Positions 44,235-52,333 of a stretch of DNA of 64,000 bases are shown here, piece by piece. Under the pieces are notes generated by a model. That model did not search any database. It saw only the letters and a list, made by a program, of their open reading frames with translations, and was not told the origin of the DNA. The DNA is taken from assembly GCF_022163125.1 (NCBI RefSeq), contig NZ_CP091881.1, positions 5,580,001 through 5,644,000 of the forward strand, written 5' to 3'. The stretch is from Paenibacillus sp. HWE-109 (GTDB lineage: Bacteria > Bacillota > Bacilli > Paenibacillales > NBRC-103111). The position numbers and the translations under genes were made by a program. The number at the start of each line of letters is the position of its first letter. Position 1 is the first letter of the stretch.

Positions 44235-45302
44235 TTACCCCCGTGACACGCCTGCGCTATCGAATGTCGCCATCTCCTTCATGATCTTGCCTGCGGCATC
44301 GATCACGTTGAACACAAGCACAGCGCCTGTCCCCTCGCCCAGGCGCATATCCATCTGCAGCATCGCCGAGAGGCCAACCGCTTCGAGCATCTTCGTATGT
44401 CCCTGCTCCTGCGATAAGTGCGAGGCGAGCATATAGGACGCGCTTAGCGGTGCTAACCGGCTCGCCACAAGCGCTGCAGCCGACGAGATGAAGCCGTCGA
44501 CAACGACAGGACAGCGATTCTTCGCTGCGCCCAGAATCACGCCTACCAGTCCGGCGATCTCTAGTCCGCCGACTTTCGTCAATACATCAAGCGCATAATC
44601 AGCGCTTGCCACATCGCCTTGGCCCAGCCCGTTTATGGCCAAGGCCTTGTTCACCACAGCCTGCTTGTGCAGCCATTTGGCATCATCAATGCCTGTTCCA
44701 CGGCCAACGGCTATGCTGGCATCCAGACCCGTCAGCGCGCATAGAATAGCCGCGCTTGCCGTTGTATTGCCAATCCCCATCTCCCCGGTGGCGAAGAGAC
44801 GATATCCCTTCTCTACCAGCTCATCAACGAGCTCAGCGCCCGCCTGAATGGCTTGTACAGCCTCTTGCTTCGTCATAGCCGATTCCCGCGCCATATTGCG
44901 TGTGCCTTTGCGCACTTTACGCGAAACAAGCTCTGGATGCTCCAAATCCGCGTTAACGCCCATATCCACGCAGATGACATCAGCGCCTGCATGCCTCGCC
45001 AGCACATTAACCGCAGCCCCTCCGGATAGAAAGTTGAATACCATTTGCGGCGTCACTTCCGCAGGGAACGCACTGATTCCTTCCTCGCAGACACCATGAT
45101 CGCCAGCCATGACGATGACGGCTTTTTTGTCCAAATCAGGCATGATTTCACCCGTAATGCCCGCAACTTGACGCGCGATATCTTCCAACTTGCCCAGACT
45201 TCCTTGCGGCTTGGTTAATTGATTCAAATGATCATTCGCTTGATTCACTGCCTCTTCATGAATAGACTCAATACGATTAAGAATAGACGCCAATTCGCTC
45301 AT
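44235..45302 (-). CDS. cobT: Nicotinate-nucleotide-dimethylbenzimidazole phosphoribosyltransferase
   Basis: Makes alpha-ribazole phosphate from dimethylbenzimidazole and nicotinate mononucleotide. 355 residues with LTKPQGSLGKLEDIARQ, VVMAGDHGV-like AGDHGVCEEGI, GEMGIGNTTASAAI, and GEGTGAVL with the catalytic Glu near the C-terminus. ATG is 8 nt after GGAGG. No cobC phosphatase gene is present in the operon. Confidence 0.95.
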   Translation of the reverse strand: MSELASILNRIESIHEEAVNQANDHLNQLTKPQGSLGKLEDIARQVAGITGEIMPDLDKKAVIVMAGDHGVCEEGISAFPAEVTPQMVFNFLSGGAAVNVLARHAGADVICVDMGVNADLEHPELVSRKVRKGTRNMARESAMTKQEAVQAIQAGAELVDELVEKGYRLFATGEMGIGNTTASAAILCALTGLDASIAVGRGTGIDDAKWLHKQAVVNKALAINGLGQGDVASADYALDVLTKVGGLEIAGLVGVILGAAKNRCPVVVDGFISSAAALVASRLAPLSASYMLASHLSQEQGHTKMLEAVGLSAMLQMDMRLGEGTGAVLVFNVIDAAGKIMKEMATFDSAGVSRG

Positions 45303-45325
45303 TATGTCATCCTCCGTTATTTCAC

Positions 45326-46102
45326 TTATTTGCCTGGCTGTAATAAAATTTGCGGTGCTTCGTTGACAGGATGGCGCAGAACGATCGGTTCTGTTCCATA
45401 CACCGCTTTGATTAATTCGCTGGTTATGATTTCTTCAGGCGTTCCAATGGCAGCCATTCGCCCATTGTGGACGACCATCAAACGCGTGCAGTACTGAGCA
45501 GCCAAGTTTAAGTCATGCAGAACCGCAACGACCGTTAACTCCGCTTCGCTCTGCCATTCTCTAATATAATCCATCATTTGGACTTGGTACCCAATATCCA
45601 GAAAGGTGGTCGGTTCATCCAGCATCAGCAGCCGTGGCTGTTGTGCCATCACTTTGGCCAGCGCAACACGCTGTCGTTCCCCGCCGCTTAGCCGCTCGAT
45701 GGTCCTGTCGATCAATGGCTCCAAATGCAGCCGTCTCACGATCCCTTCAATTAAACCCTCCGCATCTGCAGAATCCTCGCCTAGCCAATTCTGAAATGGA
45801 TAGCGCCCCATCTCCACCACTTCACGAACCGTAAAGCCTACCGGAGGAAGCGCATCCTGCTGCAGCACAGCGAGCCATCTAGCCAATTCTTTGCGGGAAA
45901 AAGCTGACGCTTCTCGTCCATCCAACTGGACTTTCCCGGATTTCACTGGATCTATGCCGGATAAAAGTCGAAGCAGCGTCGACTTCCCGCTTCCATTGGG
46001 TCCGATAATGCCAAAAAACTCGCCTTGCTTGACCTCGAAGGTAATCTTCTCCAGCACTTGCTGCTCCAAGAAACTTTGCGAAAGGTGCTCCACTTTAATC
46101 AT
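45326..46102 (-). CDS. btuD: Cobalamin ABC transporter ATPase (BtuD/FecE type)
   Basis: Cytoplasmic ATPase of the B12 importer. Walker A GPNGSGKSTL, signature LSGGERQRVALAK, Walker B LLMLDEPTTFLD and H-loop VLHDLNLAAQY are all present in 258 residues. The ATG at 46102 is 9 nt after AGAGG; a TTG at 46111 would overlap btuC. The B12 substrate is inferred from riboswitch and operon, because FecE-type ATPases for siderophores look the same. Confidence 0.92.
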   Translation of the reverse strand: MIKVEHLSQSFLEQQVLEKITFEVKQGEFFGIIGPNGSGKSTLLRLLSGIDPVKSGKVQLDGREASAFSRKELARWLAVLQQDALPPVGFTVREVVEMGRYPFQNWLGEDSADAEGLIEGIVRRLHLEPLIDRTIERLSGGERQRVALAKVMAQQPRLLMLDEPTTFLDIGYQVQMMDYIREWQSEAELTVVAVLHDLNLAAQYCTRLMVVHNGRMAAIGTPEEIITSELIKAVYGTEPIVLRHPVNEAPQILLQPGK

Positions 46103-46107
46103 GTTGA

Positions 46108-47145
46108 TCAACCTCTTAACGTTTTCTTATCCTTATGTAGCAAATACGCAAAAAACGGGGCGCCCAAGAAGGCCGTAATGACACCCAATGGAATTTCGGT
46201 TGGACTTAATACCGTGCGAGCCATCGTATCCGCCCACAGAACGTAGATCCCTCCGCCAATCGCGGATAAAGGAATAATCAAGCGATAATCAGGTCCTACA
46301 ACCAATCGGACCAAATGCGGAACGATGAGACCGACAAATCCAATAACACCAGCAACCGAAACGGCAGCTGCCGTCAAGAAAGTAGCCACGACCAGTACGA
46401 CTAACTTGGTCCGCTCGACATTGACGCCTAGATGTGACGCTTGCCGCTCCCCCAAAGCGAGCAAATTCAAAGAACGTGCATAGCCCAAAAGCACAATAAT
46501 GCCAATAAGCAAATAGGGTGTAATGATGTAAATATACGACCAGCCGCGCATCGCCAGGCTGCCCATTAGCCAAAAAACGATTTCATTGATCACCTGTTTG
46601 GAAATCGAAACCATGAACGATACGATGGCCCCCAGGAAGGCCTGCATAACAACGCCTGACAAGATCAACGTTTCCATTTTGAGCTTTCCTTCGATTTGAG
46701 CGAGCTTCAGAACTAGAAATAAGGAAAGAAGTCCGGTAATGAAAGCAACAATCGGAATCGACCATTGTCCAAACCACGCCATCTGCAGCCCAAAATAGAT
46801 GAGGAAAGCAGCGCCAACCGATGCCCCAGACGATACCCCGAGCGCATACGGATCTGCCAAGGGATTTCGCAAAACACCTTGAAAAGCCGCACCCGCGATA
46901 GACAGCGCCGCACCCACCAGAATGCCGAGCAAGACGCGAGGAAATCGCACTTTATTAATAATTTGCTCTGCTGATTGCTGCCAGTTCGCGTCGATATAGT
47001 CGCCAAGCCATGGGATATGCTTGCCCAGAATTCCTGCGATTTGCAAGACAGGCAGATTCGCTGTTCCCAGTGATAAACTCACCAGAATAGAAAGAAGAAG
47101 GAGTATAACTCCTACTCCTCCCCATAGCACTAATTTTCTTTTCAT
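46108..47145 (-). CDS. btuC: Cobalamin ABC transporter permease (BtuC/FecCD type)
   Basis: A 345-residue permease with about ten membrane segments. Family blocks RFPRVLLGILVGAALSIAG, NPLADPYALGVSSGASVG and GVIGFVGLIVPHLVR are all present. It starts one nucleotide after the btuF stop. Substrate inferred from the cobalamin riboswitch. Confidence 0.92.
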   Translation of the reverse strand: MKRKLVLWGGVGVILLLLSILVSLSLGTANLPVLQIAGILGKHIPWLGDYIDANWQQSAEQIINKVRFPRVLLGILVGAALSIAGAAFQGVLRNPLADPYALGVSSGASVGAAFLIYFGLQMAWFGQWSIPIVAFITGLLSLFLVLKLAQIEGKLKMETLILSGVVMQAFLGAIVSFMVSISKQVINEIVFWLMGSLAMRGWSYIYIITPYLLIGIIVLLGYARSLNLLALGERQASHLGVNVERTKLVVLVVATFLTAAAVSVAGVIGFVGLIVPHLVRLVVGPDYRLIIPLSAIGGGIYVLWADTMARTVLSPTEIPLGVITAFLGAPFFAYLLHKDKKTLRG

Positions 47146-48156
47146 TTATTTCACCAGTTCGGGATAAATGCCTTTAGCCATTTGAAGCAGTCCGTCTGTC
47201 AATCGAGGTCCCGGGCGGCTCAGCATATTTTGATCAAGGCCGATCACTTGCTTGTTCTTCACGGCTTCGATCGTATCCCAGCCACTGCGCGTACGGATGA
47301 TTTCGTCCAGTGATTTCTTGCTCTTCGTATCGATAACGCCGTTAGCAAATAAAATAACAGCCGGGTTTTGCTGAATGATCTTCTCTTCGCTGATTTGATA
47401 CCAGCCTTTTCCATCTCCAGCTACATTGATGCCGCCTGATAGCTTAATCAACTCGTCCATGAATTCTCCGCTGCCCACAGTCCAGCCCGGGCTGAATTCA
47501 ATGTAGACCTTCTTCTTGTTCTCTTGCTTCACATCTTTGACGGCGTCGACAACCTTTTGACGGTCTGCCTTCATTTTGGCAACAATTTTCTCCGCTTGCT
47601 CTTGGTGATCTGTAATCAGTCCATAAGTTTGAATGTTCACAATCACATCATCCAGCGTTTTAGGCTCTACTTTGAAAATGTTAACATTTAATGCGCGAAG
47701 CTGCTCCACCGTATCTACTTTCATCGAAACCCCTGTAAACACAATATTCGCATTGGAGGCAATCAGCGCTTCTTGGTTAGGTTTCGTGATACTGCCTAAT
47801 TTGGGCTTGGTTTTTGCCGCATCCGGGTAATCATCAAAATCCGAGACACCTACGATGTTAGCTTCCAAACCTAGAGCAAACAGCGCCTCGGTTTCTGCCG
47901 GTGATACGGATGCAATCTTCTCAGGCGCTTTCTCAAACGTAAACTCTTTGCCTGTTGCATCTTTAATCTTCAGTGGATAAACGGTCTTCTTCGCTGCTGC
48001 CGGTGTTGTTGTCACCGTTGGCGCTTTAGTCCCCTCGCCGCCCAGCTTCGATGGATTCGTTATTTCTGCTTCTTTCTTCCCACAGGCTGCTAAACTGACT
48101 GCCGTTGCTAACGCAACTGTAAGAATCAGCGCTTTTTTGACGAACTTCTTTTCCAT
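47146..48156 (-). CDS. btuF: Cobalamin-binding lipoprotein (BtuF-like)
   Basis: A 336-residue class III periplasmic-binding-fold lipoprotein: signal peptide with lipobox LAAC (Cys25), Lys/Thr/Ala-rich linker, then KIASVSPAETEALFALGLE and GVSDFDDYPDAAKTKPKLG. It delivers the corrinoid to BtuC. The ATG at 48156 is better spaced from GAGAGGG than one two codons upstream; the frame extends into the riboswitch terminator. First gene of the operon. Confidence 0.9.
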   Translation of the reverse strand: MEKKFVKKALILTVALATAVSLAACGKKEAEITNPSKLGGEGTKAPTVTTTPAAAKKTVYPLKIKDATGKEFTFEKAPEKIASVSPAETEALFALGLEANIVGVSDFDDYPDAAKTKPKLGSITKPNQEALIASNANIVFTGVSMKVDTVEQLRALNVNIFKVEPKTLDDVIVNIQTYGLITDHQEQAEKIVAKMKADRQKVVDAVKDVKQENKKKVYIEFSPGWTVGSGEFMDELIKLSGGINVAGDGKGWYQISEEKIIQQNPAVILFANGVIDTKSKKSLDEIIRTRSGWDTIEAVKNKQVIGLDQNMLSRPGPRLTDGLLQMAKGIYPELVK

Positions 48157-48217
48157 TATCATTAACCCTCTCTCTTTGTGCTTGATTTCGATTGATCCTA
48201 GCCGGTTTGAGCCTAAC

Positions 48218-48250
48218 AAAAAAGCCCCCTGTTCCTGAAGGAACAGAGGG
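48218..48250 (-). terminator. Expression-platform terminator of the cobalamin riboswitch
   Basis: Minus-strand CCCTCTGTTCC / GGAACAGGGGG followed by CTTTTTTG, between the aptamer and btuF. Confidence 0.9.
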
Positions 48251-48332
48251 ACGATAAATCGCGGTGTTCAGCAACTTGACGTTTGCTTCCTGATTTAACG
48301 CGATCCTTTTCCTCGAAGGATGTCGTAAAAAG

Positions 48333-48463
48333 GCTCCATGGGCAGGTATCCTGACTTTCCACCTATCGCTTGCGTGGATTACAGTGGCGGGACCGTGCCG
48401 GACTTCAACCGGCTTCCCTTTTAAGCAGACAAGCTTAGGAATAAGCTTGCCAGCACCTATGGC
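48333..48463 (-). promoter_or_regulatory. Cobalamin riboswitch
   Basis: The minus strand contains the B12-box order GGGAAGCCGG, GTCCGGCACGGTCCCGCCAC, TGTAATCCACGC and GTCAGGATACCTGCC typical of AdoCbl riboswitches. It precedes btuF and the whole corrinoid operon. Known logic: adenosylcobalamin binding promotes the downstream terminator. Spacer 48157-48507 holds only this leader. Confidence 0.95.
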
Positions 48464-48507
48464 GGCGTATTTGACTATCAATCTCTTTGTCGATTATAGA
48501 CTTCTTG

Positions 48508-49035
48508 TTACTTTTGTGCAATCACTTTGAGCACTTGCTTGGCTTCATTCAGCTTTGGCGCATTCTGAGGAATGAACGCTACCAACCCTTTTCCTTCAAA
48601 ACCTTGCTCTTTCATCCACTTGTTTCCTGTAAGCGGAATTCCGTATAAATGCTTTTCGGACGGCTTGCCTTCTTCTTTGATTTCGACAACCCCATCCGGG
48701 TAATCCTCCGGTTTAATCGTTTCATCCAAGGACACGAATCCTGCTTGATTACTGAGAGATTTAAACTGGTCGTCCCCAAGAATGAAGATGCCATTGCCGC
48801 CGGCAGCCAATTCTACAATCATTTTCTCCAAAGAGAAAATAGGGGAACTAACAACCTTGACCGTAGGGGTCTCGCCCACCTTGGATTTCAGCGAAACTTC
48901 CAATTTCTCCGCTGCTTCACTCGGGAACCCGCTTGATCCCATAATAAAAATAGAAACATCTGGCTTAGGTCCACCACATCCTGCCAGCAGTACCATAAGT
49001 CCAACCATCATAACCAATAGCCATTTCGCTTTCAT
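48508..49035 (-). CDS. Putative lipoprotein of unknown function
   Basis: A 175-residue lipoprotein: signal peptide with lipobox LAGC (Cys20), then a mixed alpha/beta domain (VSIFIMGSSGFPSEAAEKL, NGIFILGDDQFKSL, GLVAFIPQNAPKLNEAKQV). It sits just upstream of the cobalamin riboswitch on the same strand but before its terminator; no hairpin separates them clearly. No family recognised. Confidence 0.75.
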   Translation of the reverse strand: MKAKWLLVMMVGLMVLLAGCGGPKPDVSIFIMGSSGFPSEAAEKLEVSLKSKVGETPTVKVVSSPIFSLEKMIVELAAGGNGIFILGDDQFKSLSNQAGFVSLDETIKPEDYPDGVVEIKEEGKPSEKHLYGIPLTGNKWMKEQGFEGKGLVAFIPQNAPKLNEAKQVLKVIAQK

Positions 49036-49083
49036 GTTGTGAACGTACCTCCGTATGTGATCTATATCCTTCTGTAGTCGCGA

Positions 49084-49110
49084 GAAAAGTCGGTTTTCAC
49101 CGACTTTTCT
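49084..49110 (-). terminator. Intrinsic terminator of the Spo0E-like gene
   Basis: Minus-strand AAAAGTCGGT / ACCGACTTTT with GAAA loop. The gene's last codons lie in the left arm. Confidence 0.8.
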
Positions 49111-49363
49111 TCCCGTTGTTCATATATTCATTTATTCTTTGGTCTAGGATTGTACTCAATTCGACGACAGATTCAGAGGTCATTTCTTCCCCATCGAGAA
49201 CCAACTGTTCCAGCTTACGTCGTAAAGAATGAATCTCTTCTTCGAGTAAGATGAGGGAATTCCGCTTCTTCGCACGCTTAGTCAACCAACGCTTTCCGAA
49301 ATCTTGTTCACGAATTTGAATATGTTTCTGATAGGTTGATAGTTGGTATTCCATAAAAGCCAT
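49097..49363 (-). CDS. Spo0E-like aspartyl-phosphate phosphatase
   Basis: An 88-residue protein whose C-terminal half (about 42-82) matches the Spo0E family: two helices, LEEEIHSLRRKLEQLV and the signature SVVELSTILDQRINEYMN. Family members dephosphorylate Spo0A-P and delay sporulation. An N-terminal basic extension (about 40 residues) is longer than in typical Spo0E-like proteins. The ATG at 49363 is 6 nt after GGGAGGG; the ATG two codons upstream is too close. Confidence 0.85.
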   Translation of the reverse strand: MAFMEYQLSTYQKHIQIREQDFGKRWLTKRAKKRNSLILLEEEIHSLRRKLEQLVLDGEEMTSESVVELSTILDQRINEYMNNGKKSR

Positions 49364-49430
49364 GCTCATCCCTCCCTACTACAAGAATACCAGTTTTCTG
49401 ACATAATGAACATATCTATTACTTAACAAT

Positions 49431-50636
49431 TTACAATTTTCTCAAAAATTTTCCAATGCGTTCTAACGCTTCATTAAGTTGAGAAACACTGTATGCATAA
49501 GAGCAGCGCAAGAAGCCTTCGCCTCCTAAGCCAAACACATCTCCAGGTACCGCTGCGACCTTTGCTTCAAACAACAATTTTTGCGCAAATTCATCCGAGG
49601 TCAGCCCTGTTGCGACAATACTTGGGAAGGCATAGAACGCGCCTTGCGGTTCATGGCACTCTAAGCCAATCTCGCGAAACCCTTTGACAATCAACCGTCT
49701 GCGCTGGTTATAGGACTCTATCATACGATCTTTCTCTTCCAAACCATTGGTCAGCGCCTCATGTGCTGCAACCTGGCCCATGACTGGTGCGCACATCACC
49801 GTATATTGGTGAATTTTGGTCATAGCCGATATTAGTTCTGAATGGCCGCAAGCGTACCCCATCCGCCAACCTGTCATTGCGAATGCTTTGGAAAAGCCGC
49901 TAACCAGAATGGTCCGATCTTTCATTCCCGGTACAGCTGCGAAACTTACGTGCTTCTGTCCATATGTTAATTCGGCATAAATTTCATCCGAAATCACGAT
50001 CAAATCATTTTCTTCCACCACTTTAGCAATCGGGAGCCAATCTTCATAAGTCATGATACCGCCAGTAGGATTGCTTGGGTAACAAAGAATTAAAATTTTG
50101 GAACGTGGCGTAATAACATCGCGCAAAGCTTTCTCCGTAAGCTTGAATTGATCCTTGGCGAAAGTTTCAATGCCTACTGGAACACCGCCACTAATACTCG
50201 TAATAGGTGAATATGAAATGTAGCAAGGCTCCGGAATAAGAATCTCGTCCCCTGGCGTAACCAAAGCGCGCAGTGCCAAGTCAATCGCTTCGCTGCCGCC
50301 TACTGTAACAAGCACTTCGTTGGAAGGCTCATACTTCACTTTGAACGAGGTGTGCAAATAATCGGCAATCGCTTCACGAAGCTCTGGAATCCCGGAGTTT
50401 GGCGTATATTTGGTTCGGCCGCGCTCAAGGGAATACACGGCAGCTTCACGCACATGCCACGGTGTTGAAAAGTCAGGCTCCCCTACACCAAGCGAAATAA
50501 TATCATCCTTGCTGTTGCTTACCAAATCAAAAAACTTGCGAATCCCGGATGGCTTGATCTCACGTACGGCAGGAGCCAGGTAGTCCTGCATGGATTTGAC
50601 CTTGTTCGGCTGGATCGTTGTCTCATCTTTGATCAT
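49431..50636 (-). CDS. Aminotransferase, YugH/AlaT-like
   Basis: A 401-residue fold-type-I aminotransferase: SLGVGEPDFSTP, CYPSNPTGGIM, VISDEIYAEL and VSGFSKAFAMTGWRMGY with the PLP lysine. It lies 15 nt after an Lrp-type regulator, the same pair as yugG-yugH in B. subtilis, where it acts in alanine metabolism. Alanine or aspartate family specificity is inferred from this context. Confidence 0.9.
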   Translation of the reverse strand: MIKDETTIQPNKVKSMQDYLAPAVREIKPSGIRKFFDLVSNSKDDIISLGVGEPDFSTPWHVREAAVYSLERGRTKYTPNSGIPELREAIADYLHTSFKVKYEPSNEVLVTVGGSEAIDLALRALVTPGDEILIPEPCYISYSPITSISGGVPVGIETFAKDQFKLTEKALRDVITPRSKILILCYPSNPTGGIMTYEDWLPIAKVVEENDLIVISDEIYAELTYGQKHVSFAAVPGMKDRTILVSGFSKAFAMTGWRMGYACGHSELISAMTKIHQYTVMCAPVMGQVAAHEALTNGLEEKDRMIESYNQRRRLIVKGFREIGLECHEPQGAFYAFPSIVATGLTSDEFAQKLLFEAKVAAVPGDVFGLGGEGFLRCSYAYSVSQLNEALERIGKFLRKL

Positions 50637-50651
50637 GACGTTCCCTCTTCC

Positions 50652-51143
50652 TTACGGCGAAACGAGCATACGGTGATCATCAGCCTGATCCTCGAATATA
50701 ATGCCGTCTTGTTTGTATTTTTTTAATATGAAATTTGTTTTTGTAGAAAGCACACGGTCGATTGGTGACAATTTATTCGAAACAAAAGAGGCTACTTGCT
50801 TCAGGGAGTTGCCCTCAATTTCAACAAGCAAGTCATAAGCACCTGACATCAAGTAGACGGATTTGACTTCCGGATATAGGTAAATCCGTTCCGCGATGGC
50901 ATCGAAGCCGCGTCCGCGTTCCGGTGTAATTTGCACTTCAATTAGGGCGGTAACCTTTTCGTCATCTACTTTACTCCAGTTCACCACTGTCGCATATTTG
51001 ACGATGACCTTATCCGCTTCCATCTCGCTTATCGCTCGCGCCACTTCGTCCTCCGCCGTTCCTAGCATTGTGGCGATAAGATCCGCGCTTCGGCGGGCGT
51101 CTTCTTTCATTAGTTCGAGAATTTTAAGCTTCAAAGTATCCAT
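50652..51143 (-). CDS. Lrp/AsnC-family regulator (YugG-like)
   Basis: A 163-residue regulator: N-terminal helix-turn-helix (about 4-50; DARRSADLIATMLGTAEDEVARAI) and C-terminal ligand-binding domain (about 68-145; EVKSVYLMSGAYDLLVEIEG). It is the first gene before the YugH-like aminotransferase and probably controls it and itself in response to an amino acid. Confidence 0.9.
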   Translation of the reverse strand: MDTLKLKILELMKEDARRSADLIATMLGTAEDEVARAISEMEADKVIVKYATVVNWSKVDDEKVTALIEVQITPERGRGFDAIAERIYLYPEVKSVYLMSGAYDLLVEIEGNSLKQVASFVSNKLSPIDRVLSTKTNFILKKYKQDGIIFEDQADDHRMLVSP

Positions 51144-51333
51144 GGTTAAACCTACCTTTCTGAAATTTGGGTTTGCGGTTCATCCTTTCATCTTACAATG
51201 AATTGGCATCGCAATTCAATTACTGAGCCTGTCTAAATACCAGATTATTTTTGTATAACCAAAATATCCATTCGCAAACGACAAAAAGACCGCCCTGATC
51301 GCTAGGCAGCCCGTCATTTCATGGGATATAAGA

Positions 51334-51624
51334 TCATTTGTGAACCAAACGGAGCTTCAGCTCGGCTTGCAGCAGTTTGTTGACCATCGTTTCAATTTCA
51401 CGGTGACCATACGTAGGACGCACATGGATAATAGCTGTCTCGGAACAGTACCCAATTCCAACTAGTGTATCCTCATCATAGACTGAAATGACATTGTGAG
51501 AGTGGAGTTCCTGCCAATTCACAGACATTTGCGACCCTAGGTTTATGCATTCCTCTGTATATGTCTGTATAAAGTTATCCAGTTGACTTCCCTCTGGGAA
51601 CGAATTGATATACGCTAGTTTCAC
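51334..51624 (-). CDS. Small protein with GNAT-like C-terminus
   Basis: A 96-residue protein. GTG at 51624 lies 7 nt after AAAGGTGG and begins VKLAYINSFPEG; the open frame extends further to 51696 without a ribosome site. The second half (VISVYDEDTLVGIGYC ... IIHVRPTYGHREIETMVNKLL) looks like the core strands and acetyl-CoA loop of a GNAT fold, but the protein is much shorter than normal acetyltransferases. Function unknown. Confidence 0.65.
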   Translation of the reverse strand: MKLAYINSFPEGSQLDNFIQTYTEECINLGSQMSVNWQELHSHNVISVYDEDTLVGIGYCSETAIIHVRPTYGHREIETMVNKLLQAELKLRLVHK

Positions 51625-52242
51625 GCTGAATCCACCTTTCATCTGAAAACCTCTTACACTTATAATTATACTCAATAATGAATTTTTATTCAACATTTAT
51701 AGAAAAATGTTTTGAATAGCCACGCGCGCACATCATTCGCATGTTCACAATTAGTTCATCTGCGTTCTGCGTGGGGTCATGTCACGGGGTGCCGCGATGT
51801 TGGATGCCAGGTCTTCACACGGAATGGGATGCAGGTACTCAACTACATAAGGCACGCGGATGCTGGTGCTAAGAGGCAATGCCAAATAGGCTGACTCAAA
51901 AAGCTTACAAACCTTGAGAGCAGCCTCTATTTTGTCTTGATACGGAGCAAAACTAACAGGAATATCTCCTGCAAATTTAGCGTTAATGGCTCTAAACGGT
52001 CATCTAACTGGAAAACCTCCAGCTAATTTAGGGAAAAATCGCTATTTGGTGGAAAAGCATCAGAAATAACGGGAGATTTTCCATGAAAACTAGATTTTTA
52101 TGCGTAAAAACCTAAATTAACGGTAGCTTTTCCATGCAGTTCAACATTGAACGCAATAGGCTGCCTCGAAATAAAACTCATTTTGGGACAGCCCCTTTTG
52201 GGCGTTTCGCGAACATCCACAATGCGTACACAAAGGCCACGC
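51625..52242. other. Gene-free spacer with hairpins
   Basis: About 620 bp without a convincing gene. It holds a plus-strand terminator-like hairpin AGGCTG..CTC / GAG..CAGCCT followed by CTATTTT (about 51888-51932), the inverted-repeat element at 52010-52133, and a GGCTGCC..GGACAGCC hairpin near 52157-52195. Confidence 0.5.
52010..52133. repeat. Intergenic element with 23-bp inverted arms
   Basis: GGAAAACCTCCAGCTAATTT (arm 52010-52032) and its near inverse AACGGTAGCTTTTCC (arm 52111-52133) bracket about 78 bp that contains another GGAAAA..TTTTCC pair. Confidence 0.6.
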
Positions 52243-52330
52243 GGTCCTCACGTCCTCACGTCCTCACGTCCTCATGTCCTCATGCCCGCACGTCTTCATG
52301 CTCTCATGCCCTCACGTCCGCTTGCCCTCA
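52243..52330. repeat. Tandem 8-bp repeat, eleven units
   Basis: Consensus YGTCCTCA repeated with a strict 8-bp period: the first units after 52250 are identical (CGTCCTCA three times), later ones vary (TGTCCTCA, TGCCCGCA, CGTCTTCA, TGCTCTCA, TGCCCTCA, CGTCCGCT, TGCCCTCA). It ends 3 bp before the cysK stop codon. Confidence 0.85.
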
Positions 52331-52333
52331 TGA

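Noticed and set aside
48026..48481. 151-codon minus-strand frame across the cobalamin leader
   Set aside because: It covers riboswitch RNA and overlaps btuF in another frame.
52243..52330. CRISPR-like repetition
   Set aside because: The units are 8 bp and contiguous with no spacers; it is a simple tandem repeat.
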